A stretch of 64,000 nucleotides of DNA from Streptomyces showdoensis (GTDB lineage: Bacteria; Actinomycetota; Actinomycetes; Streptomycetales; Streptomycetaceae), in the NCBI RefSeq assembly GCF_039535475.1, contig NZ_BAAAXG010000026.1, positions 3,219,501 to 3,283,500 of the forward strand, read 5' to 3'. Below are positions 17,469 to 25,926 of the stretch, in pieces. Position numbers and translations under genes: made by a program. The notes under the pieces are model-generated. The model saw only the letters and a program-made list of their open reading frames with translations, made no database searches and was not told where the DNA came from. Within the stretch, counting starts at the first letter, position 1, and each line of letters opens with the position of its first letter.

Positions 17469-17884
17469 CAGATCCAGCCCCAGCCTGGCTCGTAGGACAG
17501 CCCTGAGCCGTAAGCGTCGTCGACCGGGTAGGTCGGCGACGGGTCCGCCGTCTTGGGAGTGGGATCGATCGTGAACGCGCCACCCCTGCCGGCCAGCGAC
17601 TTCAGGGCCGCCTTGTCGGACTTCGTCAGATACAGACCGCCCGACCCGGACGGGCGCTGCACCGACATGGGGCCGATCGTCTCGTAGCTGACCTGCTGCG
17701 GATTGACGTAGGCGCGGCCAGCCACAGACAGGACCACCGCCGTGGCCTGATCCGGCAGCGGCCTCACGACCGACTCGCACAGGGCGACAGCCTGCTCCAG
17801 AAGCAGATCAGCCCGGTCCCCGTCGATCTCCGGCAACCCCAAGTACATGCCGAGTTGCTCGGCGGTAGGAGGAACGAACGGCAT
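17468..17884 (-). CDS. Head-tail connector adaptor (gp6-like)
   Basis: A 138-aa protein with an all-helical N-terminal half (PTAEQLGMYLGL, then ADLLLEQAVALCESVVRPLP) followed by VLSVAGRAYVNPQQVSYETIG. This is the typical HK97 gp6/SPP1 gp15 adaptor arrangement that docks onto the portal. It is separated from the capsid gene only by a glycosyltransferase gene. Confidence 0.75.
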   Translation of the reverse strand: MPFVPPTAEQLGMYLGLPEIDGDRADLLLEQAVALCESVVRPLPDQATAVVLSVAGRAYVNPQQVSYETIGPMSVQRPSGSGGLYLTKSDKAALKSLAGRGGAFTIDPTPKTADPSPTYPVDDAYGSGLSYEPGWGWI

Positions 17885-17894
17885 CAGGTCCTCC

Positions 17895-18905
17895 TCAGCT
17901 TGCGAGAGCCTCCATGGCGTCGCACCAGGCGGAGAGTTCGTTGGCCGGGTCCAGCTCGGCCGAGCGCGCCTTCGCTCGCTTCGACACCAGCTGGTACTCG
18001 GCGCGCGTGGTCAGCAGTTTCCTGATCACTGACTCGTAGCCGGCGACGTCGTGCAGGTCGACGAAGACGCCAGCCTCGCCGAGCGCCTCGCACAGCCCGG
18101 GGGTGGGATGGGCGATGACCGGGATACCGGAGGCCATCGCTTCCACGCCGGCCCGGCCCCACGACTCATACGAGGACGGCATGAGCAGGATCTTCGTGCG
18201 GCTGTAAACGCTCTCTCGCATTTCGTGACCGCTGACGTGATCGAGGACCTCGACGTTCGGCAGGTCCGGGAGGATCTGCTCGCCGTAGGCGCCGCGGACC
18301 GCAAGGAACTGCACGTCGGGCATGCGACGCGCCAGCCTCTCGAACAGCGCGCCGCCCTTCTCGAGGTTGCAGTTGACCAGGGTGACCCGGTCGCCGGGCT
18401 TCGTCCGGTACTCCTCGGCGAACACCGGTGGCCGGACGACTAGTTCCTGCCGGGGTCGGACGCTACGCGGGTACTCGGCGAAGAAGAGTTCGGCCTCGCG
18501 CCGCATCCACTGCGAGTTGTAGACGGCCAGGGCGGTGTCTCCCGACGCCATCTGACGGAAGGATGGCAGGTGTGTGTTGTGGCAGACGACGGCGAGCGGC
18601 CTGCCGTAGCCGCGGGCCATTGCACCCGCGCTGGGCACGTTCTCCAGGTGGGAGACCACCACGTCCGCCTTGCGGATGGCCGAAGCCGCGTCCAGGCGCG
18701 TCTCCAGCGGCACGACCTGCACGCCGTCCAGGTCGTAGGCTTCGCGGTCGTCGGTGTAGCGGGACAGCCACACCGACACGTCGTGGCCCCGTTCGACGAG
18801 CGCGCGCAGCATGGAATGGACCATCCACTCGGCGCCTGCATTGTGCCGGGGCGGGTAGCCGTGCAGCCGGGCGACGATCTGCATCGCCCGGCCGCCACGG
18901 CTCAC
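17895..18905 (-). CDS. GT4-family glycosyltransferase
   Basis: A 336-aa GT-B-fold transferase. The N-terminal domain has the opening ARLHGYPPRHNAGAEWMVHS seen in family 4 enzymes. The C-terminal domain has the nucleotide-sugar signature MPSSYESWGRAGVEAMASG, with the two Glu residues of the EX7E type, followed by PVIAHPTPG. The GTG start overlaps the capsid stop by 4 bases, so the gene is translated with the major capsid protein. An internal ATG at 18884 is an alternative start. Placement inside the head operon suggests glycosylation of a virion protein, which is inference. Confidence 0.9.
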   Translation of the reverse strand: MSRGGRAMQIVARLHGYPPRHNAGAEWMVHSMLRALVERGHDVSVWLSRYTDDREAYDLDGVQVVPLETRLDAASAIRKADVVVSHLENVPSAGAMARGYGRPLAVVCHNTHLPSFRQMASGDTALAVYNSQWMRREAELFFAEYPRSVRPRQELVVRPPVFAEEYRTKPGDRVTLVNCNLEKGGALFERLARRMPDVQFLAVRGAYGEQILPDLPNVEVLDHVSGHEMRESVYSRTKILLMPSSYESWGRAGVEAMASGIPVIAHPTPGLCEALGEAGVFVDLHDVAGYESVIRKLLTTRAEYQLVSKRAKARSAELDPANELSAWCDAMEALAS

Positions 18906-19858
18906 GAGGCGCCGCCGGCCGCCAGGTACTTGACGAACGCCTCCTCGTCGCCGAGGACGAAGCCGTAGTACGCCTCTGCGAGGAGGAGCACCAGGTTCTC
19001 CTGGAACGCGGAGTGGACGCCGCCGTCCTCGTCGATGTACGTCGCCTCGCGGCTGATCTTGACCGTGATGTCCATGCCGACGCCATACGCCGTCTGGGAC
19101 CAGTCACCGCCGATGCCCCGCAGGCCGGTGTCGATGGTGCCGGACTGGCGCCGCAGCTTGCCGGACACCGAGCGGGAGTAGGCGACCGGCTCGCCGACCA
19201 GCGTACCCGCGAGGGCCGCGCCGGTACCCGGCTGGGTGGTGTCGACGAAGATGGGGCGGCCGGTGGTGTCGGTCGCTCCGAGCAGGCTGGGCTTCATCCG
19301 GTGGTCGAGGACGGTGCCGGTGTAGTCCCAGTCGTCGTCGATGGTCTCCTTCATGCCCTTGACGATGTCGCCGTAGATGCCGCCGTTGGCCTGGCTGGTG
19401 CCGCCGATCGTGACCGACTTGGTGGTCATGGCGAGGTAGTCGGCGAAGGGGCCGGTGGCGCCCTTCATCGTCTTGCCGTGGATCGTCGCGCGGTCGAAGG
19501 CTCGGGCGAACGCGGTGGGGAGGTCGCGCTGCAGCTGCGTCCACAGGCCGGCGGCGTTGGAGTCGGCGACCTCCATCGCAACCGGGATCAGGACGGCGAT
19601 CTTCTTGCCGGTCATCTGCTTGATGTCGACGCCGCCGGTGCTGATCGGCTTCCGGCCAGCCTGCTCGACCCAGTCCGCGGTCGGCACGTCCAGCGGCACC
19701 GGGACCGCCGTGTTCGCCGTCATCGCCAGCGGCACCCGCTTTGCGAGCGACATGACCGCCGACTGCTCGACGCTCTTCTCGAAGATGGGCCCGACCAGGG
19801 TCTCGGGCAGGAAGGTCGAATCGATGTCCGACAGCTTGATAGGCGGCGTAGCAGCCAT
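18902..19858 (-). CDS. Major capsid protein (HK97 fold)
   Basis: A 318-aa capsid subunit. It starts MAATPPIKLSDIDSTFLP, has the N-arm and spine-helix region, a central ADWVEQAGRKPISTGG segment typical of the P-domain/E-loop of this family, and late strands MDITVKISREATYIDED. It follows the scaffold gene by 12 bases. There is no N-terminal delta domain, consistent with the separate scaffold gene. Confidence 0.9.
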   Translation of the reverse strand: MAATPPIKLSDIDSTFLPETLVGPIFEKSVEQSAVMSLAKRVPLAMTANTAVPVPLDVPTADWVEQAGRKPISTGGVDIKQMTGKKIAVLIPVAMEVADSNAAGLWTQLQRDLPTAFARAFDRATIHGKTMKGATGPFADYLAMTTKSVTIGGTSQANGGIYGDIVKGMKETIDDDWDYTGTVLDHRMKPSLLGATDTTGRPIFVDTTQPGTGAALAGTLVGEPVAYSRSVSGKLRRQSGTIDTGLRGIGGDWSQTAYGVGMDITVKISREATYIDEDGGVHSAFQENLVLLLAEAYYGFVLGDEEAFVKYLAAGGAS

Positions 19859-19870
19859 GGTCTACCTCTC

Positions 19871-20458
19871 TCAGCGCCCCCCGTGGAGGGCCCTCTTCAT
19901 GAAGCCCGCGAACTCCTGCTCGGGGCTGTTGGGGGTTCGGTTGCCGTTGCCTGACGAGCCCTGCGTGCGGTCCGGCCGCGGCGAGCGTGGCCCCTCGGGG
20001 GCCTTGGCCCAGTGCGGCTTGCGCTTCAGAAGTTCGGCGAGGTCGCGCTTGATGGCGTCGGTGTCGATGGCGCCGTCGTCGTCGACGTAGTCCGCCAGAT
20101 TGAGGGCGCCAGCAGCGTCCTCCGGGTCGGCGAAGTCCTTCGCGGCCAGAGCCTCAACCTTCGAGGTCACCGCGGTCCGGATGGCCTTGGCCGCCTTCTC
20201 CTGCTGGGCGGTGAGCTGCTCGGCGAGCCTCTCCTGCTCGGTCTTCTGCGCGTCCTCGAGCTCCTTCGCCCGCCGGGCGAGAGGCTCAAGCTCCTTGAGG
20301 CGGTCGCGGAGGCTCTTGTTCTCCGCGTTCTTCTTGTTGATCGCCTTCTTGGCGCGGTCCGCGTCGAAGGGCTCCTCTTCGGGTCCGTCCGCCTCCGGGG
20401 CGGCCTCCGACTCCTGCAGCTGCTCTTCGACCTGCTCGTTCGGGGTCTCTTCAGGCAT
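19871..20458 (-). CDS. Scaffolding protein
   Basis: A 195-aa very acidic and then helical protein. Residues 1-35 are Glu-rich, about 36-100 form a long coiled coil (KKNAENKSLRDRLKELEPLA) and the C-terminus is basic (FMKRALHGGR). These features, together with its place directly upstream of the capsid gene, are characteristic of siphoviral scaffolds. The basic tail probably contacts the capsid protein. Confidence 0.85.
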   Translation of the reverse strand: MPEETPNEQVEEQLQESEAAPEADGPEEEPFDADRAKKAINKKNAENKSLRDRLKELEPLARRAKELEDAQKTEQERLAEQLTAQQEKAAKAIRTAVTSKVEALAAKDFADPEDAAGALNLADYVDDDGAIDTDAIKRDLAELLKRKPHWAKAPEGPRSPRPDRTQGSSGNGNRTPNSPEQEFAGFMKRALHGGR

Positions 20459-20512
20459 GGTGAACTGGCCCTCCAGGGGCTGAGAAAGGCCACCTCCGGG
20501 GCAGCCAGGGGG

Positions 20513-21283
20513 TTACAACGTGGGCTGGTGCCCGTGTTCGGCGAGCGCCAGGCGGAAACGCCTCAGCTGGTCGCCCGAGTGAGGCGCCGCGAACTCGCGG
20601 TACAGCCGCTCCCACTCACGTGCGTGATCGGACAGCTCGAACCGCTGCCCCTTGAACACCGGGACGACACCGCAATGGCAGCCGTCGTGGGCCTGGAAGT
20701 CAGCCGTGTCCTGCTTGTAGACCGCCCCGCGAGTGGCGAGGAGCTTGCAGAAGGAGCAGGCTCCCAGTGCAGCTGAGCGGGCCCATGCCGTGGCCTGCCG
20801 GTCGCGCCGCACCGCCTCCTGGACGGTTCCGCGCCCCTGATCAACCACGAGCTTCTGCGCTACGGCCTCGGCCTTCTTCTCCGCCTGCTCGAGGCGGACG
20901 TCCATCGGTTCGCTCTGCGCCTCTGTCGTCTGCGGATCGTCCGGATCGCGGGGCCACAGATCCTTCGTCGCCCAGCGCAAGCTGTTCTCGACCTGCTCAT
21001 CGGGCGGCGGATCGGCCAGCGGGACATCGAACCGTCCGGCGACTCTGGCAGCGGTCCGCGCGGCGTCGTAGTAGTCCGCCGACAGAGCCGAGGAAGCAGA
21101 CCCGTACTGATCCACCAGAACCTGTACGGCGGCGATCCAGTCGGGGACCGTCACCTCGAGCCGCGACGGGATGATGATCCGGCGCAAGCTGCGCACGTCG
21201 CGGGTCAGGCTCCTCGTGAGGCTCCGCTGAGCCATCCGTTGACGTGCGGCAGCCGGCCCGGAATCAGAAACCGTTGACGCCAT
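20513..21283 (-). CDS. MuF-like minor capsid / head morphogenesis protein
   Basis: A 256-aa protein after the portal gene. The N-terminal half is helical. The C-terminal half carries ALGACSFCKLLATRG and AHDGCHCGVVPVF, a Cys/His cluster seen in many actinophage MuF-type head proteins. The ATG at 21283 has GGAGG 6 bases upstream and overlaps the portal gene end. It probably enters the procapsid with the portal and may be ejected with DNA. Confidence 0.8.
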   Translation of the reverse strand: MASTVSDSGPAAARQRMAQRSLTRSLTRDVRSLRRIIIPSRLEVTVPDWIAAVQVLVDQYGSASSALSADYYDAARTAARVAGRFDVPLADPPPDEQVENSLRWATKDLWPRDPDDPQTTEAQSEPMDVRLEQAEKKAEAVAQKLVVDQGRGTVQEAVRRDRQATAWARSAALGACSFCKLLATRGAVYKQDTADFQAHDGCHCGVVPVFKGQRFELSDHAREWERLYREFAAPHSGDQLRRFRLALAEHGHQPTL

Positions 21284-22691
21284 CGGCACCCTCCGGCTCC
21301 ACGGCCCCTTCGGTGTCATCCAAGGTCAGGGACGCCAGGAGCTGGCGGCCCTGGGCCCGACGTCGCTCCGAAGCGACCCTCTGGCGCTGATCCTCCGTGA
21401 GCCCCGCCATCTCCAGCGCGACCTCGGAGTCCGCAGGCAGCAGGCCAGCCTGGACCATCTTCACCGCAGCATCCGTCTGTGCGGCAATCGTCGGCGTGGC
21501 CGGGTTGCGCCATACGGTGTCGATGCGCCGTGCCGGGTCCGGAGGCTCGCCGTCACGCACCCACAGAGCCAGCCGCATCGTCGCCCGATGAGTGGCGCCG
21601 AACCGGCGGATCCGCCGCTCGGCCTTCTTCACCAGAGCGCCCTCGGCGGAACGGATGGCGTCCGCACTGGCCGGGTTGTCGCTGGTGTAGCCCAGCATGT
21701 GCGGCGGCACCGACAACTGCGACGACATGATCCGCGCATAGAGGTCGATGATCTTCGTCTGTCCGGAAGGGTCATGGGCGGTGAAGGCGCCGACCGTCGG
21801 AACGTTGCCGTCCTCGTCGCGCTCCAGCGCCAGGACACGGCCGATGTACGTCTCCCAGGCCGACTTCGCGTTGCCCTCGGCGTCCTGGAATGCAGACTCG
21901 CTGGCACCCAGGATGTAGCGCTGCGGCGCTCCGAAGAACTCGGCGGCCACCTCGATGCCCATCAGCCGCCGGCACGCGGCGTCCGTGATGGACCGGACCT
22001 CCGGCGTGATCTCCGATTTGCCGACCCGGTCCCCGGTGCGCTGCCGGTTGGCCATGCGGAGCACCGTGACCACGCCGAGCCCGTGCTCGTCCCGGTCCAG
22101 CACCCGCCAGTCGCTGCCTTCCTGCACAGCATGGATCGTCTGGTCTGGCAGGTACAGCGTCACCAAGCGCTCGTCCGGCGTCAGACCGAAGTCGTACCGG
22201 TCCTGGCACTCACGCAGGGCATACAGGGGCTTCCGCAGCCGGGCGTCCCACGCCAGCGTCATGTCGAGCGGCGACTCGTAGGTGATGATCGGCGGGGCGC
22301 CATCGTCGTCGGCCGTGCCGACGGTCACGTACTCGCGGCCATAGGTGAGGGCGTCCAGGTGCGCCAGGCTCGACTCGTCGTAGAGGTCGTTGGCCTCGGC
22401 GATCTCCTCCAGCTCCGCGGAGTCCGTGCCGTCGGCCCATCGGAACGCCTCGAGGTCGAGGCGCTGCTCAAGCGCCTCCACCCCGACCCGCGGCCAGCCG
22501 ATAACCGTGTGCAGGGTCTTCAGCTGCGGCGGGATGCTGATCCCCAGGTCACGAATCACCTGCTCGCCGTTGAAGTAGGCGTCCAGCACTTCCAGCTTGA
22601 AGCGCTGCGCCAGCAGATCGGTTCGCAGCAAAGTGAGGATCTGCTTCTCGTCGTCCGACAGGTCGAGCAGGGGGAGGGTGGGAATCGTCAC
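21264..22691 (-). CDS. Portal protein
   Basis: A 475-aa SPP1 gp6-like portal. The N-terminal part has LDAYFNGEQVIRDLGISIPP, the stem/wing region includes DLTLAW-type strands, and the middle has QLSVPPHMLGYTSDNPASAD, a segment strongly conserved in actinophage portals. The GTG start overlaps the TerL stop (GTGA). The dodecameric ring forms the DNA entry vertex and docks TerL. Confidence 0.9.
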   Translation of the reverse strand: MTIPTLPLLDLSDDEKQILTLLRTDLLAQRFKLEVLDAYFNGEQVIRDLGISIPPQLKTLHTVIGWPRVGVEALEQRLDLEAFRWADGTDSAELEEIAEANDLYDESSLAHLDALTYGREYVTVGTADDDGAPPIITYESPLDMTLAWDARLRKPLYALRECQDRYDFGLTPDERLVTLYLPDQTIHAVQEGSDWRVLDRDEHGLGVVTVLRMANRQRTGDRVGKSEITPEVRSITDAACRRLMGIEVAAEFFGAPQRYILGASESAFQDAEGNAKSAWETYIGRVLALERDEDGNVPTVGAFTAHDPSGQTKIIDLYARIMSSQLSVPPHMLGYTSDNPASADAIRSAEGALVKKAERRIRRFGATHRATMRLALWVRDGEPPDPARRIDTVWRNPATPTIAAQTDAAVKMVQAGLLPADSEVALEMAGLTEDQRQRVASERRRAQGRQLLASLTLDDTEGAVEPEGADGVNGF

Positions 22692-24439
22692 CGCAGGACC
22701 ACCACCCTTCCCTTGCCACGAGCCGTTGACCGCTTCGCCCAGGCCGGGCTGTTCATCACCATGCGGCGCAGCATCCGCGCGCCGATCGCGCACACCGCCA
22801 GGTCGATCTTCCGGGCCGACTCGCGATGCTCCTTGCCGATCGTGTAGCCCCAGGCGTTCGTGCGGCGCCTGGCGTTCGCAACGTGCTGACGCAGCACCTT
22901 GTGACCGTCGTGGGTCAGCTGGCGCTCCAGGACGTCCCGGTAGAACCGGTCCACGGCCTCAGTGAACGTCTGCTGCCGGCGGCGATCACGCATGTCCCAC
23001 ATCACCGCGTGAGCGCCGTGGCCCGACGAGACCGCCTTCAGCTTCAGCCGCTTGCCGTAGCGCTGCGCCCACGCGTCGATGAACCCGTCCCAGTAGCGTT
23101 CGCCGTCCGCGTCGTCGAACCCGGAGCCCGGGTCGGCGAAGAACGCGAGCGGCTTGTACATGGCGAACGTGTGGTCCACCACGCCGTCGACCTCCTCGCG
23201 AGGCACCCGCCATGGAACGTCGTCCGGCCAGTTCGCGGGCCGCTGCCACACCCCGAGCGTCTGCACATGGCCGTCCCGCAGCCGGCAGGCGACCAGGCCG
23301 GTGGCGTCATCCGATTTCGAGCCGTCGAAGAAGCAGACGATCTCGTCGCCCTCGTCGAGGCTCACGCCCTCGTGCGGGCAGGCATCCCACTCGTAACGGG
23401 CAAGGAAAGCGTCCTCTGCGGCCGTGATCTGGTTGAACCAGAACCGGCGGGATCGGCTCGGCGGGTTGCGGACATCGAGGATCGACGCCTTCAGCCGCTC
23501 GATGTCCAACCATGTCGAATCGCCGCGGACGGCCCTCAACGTCGGCTCGATCCACTCCTCGACGAGCAGCGCCTCGCTCGGCGCCTCCAGGGAGTCGTAG
23601 AACAGTCCGGTGTCGGCCGCCCGGCCCGCTTCGGCTGCCTCGTAGGCTTCCCGGGTTCGCTCGGCTACCGAGTCCTCGCCAGGCTCGTAGGCGTTCGTGT
23701 TCGCCAGCGTCCTGGCCTGGCCATCCGCCGACTTGGTGGCGTTTCGCTCGATGACCGCAGCCATCTCGTGCCCCTGGTTCGCCTCCACCCAGTGGTGGGT
23801 CTCGCCCATGTTCACAGCCGTCGGCCGGCCACCCTCCAGCGCGCGAGGCGACGACGTCACAGCTTCGATGCGGGCCCTGCCCTTGTCGGCGTAGATGATC
23901 TCCTTGCCGAGGTCGATCCGATACTCCTCGATCGCCCGCTTCGTCAGGATCGACGGGAACAGCGTCATGGTGTTCCGAGTCTGGTCCTGCGACACCGCGG
24001 CAATCTGGACCCAAGCCGCCGGGTGCTGCACACCAAGCGGCTGCCCCGCGGGCACACCCCACTCATTCCCCTCGTCCGCGACCCTGCCGAAACGGCAGGG
24101 GCCCACGAACTCGAAGGCCGACCACGTTGCGATCAGCGGGTCCTTGCCCCAGCCCTTCAAGCGTTGAATGACGCCGTCGCGCCACAGGAAGCGGTCCGTC
24201 GCTGGGTCCATGGCGTACCACCACAGCGTCAGGCGGGCCTGCTCCGGGGTGTAGCGCCACGGGGCGCCGACATAGTGCTGCAGGTAGGTCGCCGTCCAGG
24301 CCAGTGCATGCCAACCCAGGGTGTACTCGGGGAGGACGAAGCGCTTATCCGGCCCGCGCTTCCACGTCGGGCCGATGGTGAACGGGGTGACGACCTCAGG
24401 GACTTCTCCCTCAGCCACTCGCGAGGTCACGGTAGGCAT
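22688..24439 (-). CDS. Terminase large subunit
   Basis: A 583-aa packaging motor. The N-terminal ATPase has a variant Walker A, LKGWGKDPLIA, and a Walker B-like region ending NMGETHHW. The C-terminal RNase H-like nuclease starts with VCFFDGSKSDDATGL, whose Asp residues are the likely metal ligands, and continues to FADPGSGFDD. Length and motif order match TerL of HNH-associated cos phages. The gene overlaps TerS upstream and the portal gene downstream. Confidence 0.95.
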   Translation of the reverse strand: MPTVTSRVAEGEVPEVVTPFTIGPTWKRGPDKRFVLPEYTLGWHALAWTATYLQHYVGAPWRYTPEQARLTLWWYAMDPATDRFLWRDGVIQRLKGWGKDPLIATWSAFEFVGPCRFGRVADEGNEWGVPAGQPLGVQHPAAWVQIAAVSQDQTRNTMTLFPSILTKRAIEEYRIDLGKEIIYADKGRARIEAVTSSPRALEGGRPTAVNMGETHHWVEANQGHEMAAVIERNATKSADGQARTLANTNAYEPGEDSVAERTREAYEAAEAGRAADTGLFYDSLEAPSEALLVEEWIEPTLRAVRGDSTWLDIERLKASILDVRNPPSRSRRFWFNQITAAEDAFLARYEWDACPHEGVSLDEGDEIVCFFDGSKSDDATGLVACRLRDGHVQTLGVWQRPANWPDDVPWRVPREEVDGVVDHTFAMYKPLAFFADPGSGFDDADGERYWDGFIDAWAQRYGKRLKLKAVSSGHGAHAVMWDMRDRRRQQTFTEAVDRFYRDVLERQLTHDGHKVLRQHVANARRRTNAWGYTIGKEHRESARKIDLAVCAIGARMLRRMVMNSPAWAKRSTARGKGRVVVLR

Positions 24440-24848
24440 CCAGCGGCTTCACCGATGCCAACTGCGGGCCGGCTGGCTTGCGCTCCAGCTCGATCCGGGC
24501 GCGGCGCCGGTCTCCCTCGGTGGTGAGCAACCGGGCCATGACGCTGTCGAGGGCGCTCACGTACTGGCCGTTCGGTGGCCGGTCCGACGACAGACCACGG
24601 GACATCAGCTCCGCCGCGTACCGCGCCATCGCCCAGTCTGACGGCTGGTAGAAAGCGGCCTGGCCGGACACCTGCAGCGAGAGGTACCAGTCCGCGGCGA
24701 TCGGATGCCACAGGGGATCCGGATCAGGCAGGTCCGGCAGATCCGTCGGCGCCCCGGACGGGGCCTTGGTGATCGCGTCCTTCTCGTACTTGGAGCGATG
24801 CCCCATGCGCTCCTCGGAGCGCTTGCCGATAGGGCCACGTGCACCCAT
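24411..24848 (-). CDS. Terminase small subunit
   Basis: A 145-aa protein with the MGARGPIGKRSEERMGHR start seen in many Streptomyces phage small terminases (P27-like group), followed by a WYLSLQVSGQAAFYQPSDW segment and a helical C-terminus. It overlaps the TerL start by 29 bases. It should recognise the packaging site and recruit TerL. Confidence 0.85.
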   Translation of the reverse strand: MGARGPIGKRSEERMGHRSKYEKDAITKAPSGAPTDLPDLPDPDPLWHPIAADWYLSLQVSGQAAFYQPSDWAMARYAAELMSRGLSSDRPPNGQYVSALDSVMARLLTTEGDRRRARIELERKPAGPQLASVKPLDAYRDLASG

Positions 24849-25051
24849 GTCGACCTCCAGGGTCTCGGTGCGAGTGGCCGCGCCTCCAGGGAGCGGCCTT
24901 GATCATCAGAAGGGCGCCCTGGCGGGGCGCCGGCCGCCCTAGGAAACCCGGGCGGAATCTCAGGTGCTATACGGCCCCGATGGCCGGGAAGGCCGGCAGG
25001 GGGGTAGCCCCCCAGGTCGCCGGCTGCCAGCCAGCTCGGGCTTGATCTTGA
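24849..25051. other. Intergenic region upstream of the terminase, possible cos site
   Basis: About 200 bases without a credible frame lie directly upstream of the terminase genes. They contain GC-rich inverted repeats (for example GGCGCC...GGCGCC near 24913-24931, and GGCCGG...CCGGC near 24978-24999). Cohesive-end sites of siphoviruses are commonly here, and an HNH gene of the packaging type is close by. No cleavage site can be read from sequence alone. Confidence 0.4.
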
Positions 25052-25243
25052 TCAGTCGCTCTCATGGACCCAGTGGTGGGCCCAGACGTCGGTCAGGTCA
25101 GGCTCGACGACGATCATGAGCTTGTCGGTGTCGCTGGTCGTGCTCAGGTGACGCATGGCGATCGGGACGCTGGTGCCGCACTCCGGGCACTGGATGGTCG
25201 CCTGCCCCACACCGGCCCCGCCCGCCCCCTCCAGGCCGGCCAC
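25052..25243 (-). CDS. Small zinc-ribbon-like protein (63 aa)
   Basis: A GTG-started frame one base after the stop of the upstream gene. It encodes a CPECG motif near residue 22 and a C-terminal VEPDLTDVWAHHWVHESD. A single Cys pair plus His residues might hold a metal. It belongs to the packaging-proximal leftward operon. Function is unknown. Confidence 0.5.
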   Translation of the reverse strand: MAGLEGAGGAGVGQATIQCPECGTSVPIAMRHLSTTSDTDKLMIVVEPDLTDVWAHHWVHESD

Positions 25244-25244
25244 G

Positions 25245-25457
25245 TCAGCCTGCCTGCTGCGTGGGTGGTCCGTCCCGCTCGCCCTCGTCCACCCTCTGGA
25301 TGTGGGCCTGCTGGGCACTAGGGATAGCTAGGCATACACCGTTGGCGTCGGAGAAGACGGCCCACTCGCCCTGGAAGGCGAGGGTCAACTCGGGATCCTC
25401 GACGAGGACGTCCTCGCGTCGCTTCTCTGTGGGGTGCTGGATCAGGTAGGCCGGCAT
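25245..25457 (-). CDS. Small hypothetical protein (70 aa)
   Basis: The ATG at 25457 overlaps the stop of the HNH gene (ATGA). The product begins MPAYLIQHPTEKRREDV and has a compact beta pattern (TLAFQGEWAVFSDANGVCLA). Translational coupling supports expression. No family is recognised. Confidence 0.55.
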   Translation of the reverse strand: MPAYLIQHPTEKRREDVLVEDPELTLAFQGEWAVFSDANGVCLAIPSAQQAHIQRVDEGERDGPPTQQAG

Positions 25458-25750
25458 CACTTCACCCCGGGGTGCTCTTCGGTGGGTCTCTTGCGTCCAG
25501 GCTTGGGGTTGTCTCGCTGTGCTTGATTGCCCTCTCGGCTGGACTTCTGGTCGTGGCACGGTCCGCACACACCCTGCAGGCCAGTGTCTGTGTGGTCGTC
25601 GACCTTGGCCTCGATGTGGTCACAGAACGCCGAGGGCCGCACCCCGCAGATCTTGCAGACGGGGTCCCTCTTCAGGATCCTGGCCCGGATCCTTCGCCAG
25701 TTGGGCGGGAGTCTTTTGACGCGCCCCGACCCCTGCCAGCCGCCACTCAT
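25457..25750 (-). CDS. HNH endonuclease next to the terminase genes
   Basis: A 97-aa HNH nuclease. CKICG and CGPCH form the zinc site, and SAFCDHIEAKVDDHTD holds the catalytic His. The final N/H position is in LQGVCGPCHDQKSS. In cos phages with HK97-like terminases, an HNH protein encoded beside TerS and TerL is needed for specific genome cleavage, and the location here fits that role. A homing role is less likely because it lies in a coupled operon. Confidence 0.85.
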   Translation of the reverse strand: MSGGWQGSGRVKRLPPNWRRIRARILKRDPVCKICGVRPSAFCDHIEAKVDDHTDTGLQGVCGPCHDQKSSREGNQAQRDNPKPGRKRPTEEHPGVK

Positions 25751-25754
25751 TGGG

Positions 25755-25907
25755 TCAGCCCTGACTCAGGCCGGCCGTCATGATGGCTCTGACAAGTTCG
25801 AACGCCTGCAGCTCGGAGAACCCGGCGTTGACATACGCCAGGTAGAGCTCGTGAAGCTGAGCAGCCGCAGCAGCCAGCTGGGTGATGGGATCTTCCGGAT
25901 CGGCCAT
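25755..25907 (-). CDS. Small helical protein (50 aa)
   Basis: A 50-aa, mostly helical protein (ITQLAAAAAQLHELYLAYVN) between the epimerase and HNH genes. The leftward operon arrangement and codon bias support it. Function is unknown. Confidence 0.5.
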   Translation of the reverse strand: MADPEDPITQLAAAAAQLHELYLAYVNAGFSELQAFELVRAIMTAGLSQG

Positions 25908-25926
25908 GGCGCGGGCTCCTTCGTCG

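Noticed and set aside
18428..19954. 508-codon rightward open frame across capsid and glycosyltransferase genes
   Set aside because: Arg/Ala/Gly-rich composition with no recognisable domain. The minus strand carries two well-supported genes there.
25457..25750. Restriction or homing role for the HNH protein at the terminase
   Set aside because: Its fixed position beside TerS and TerL and its translational coupling fit a packaging role better than a selfish nuclease.
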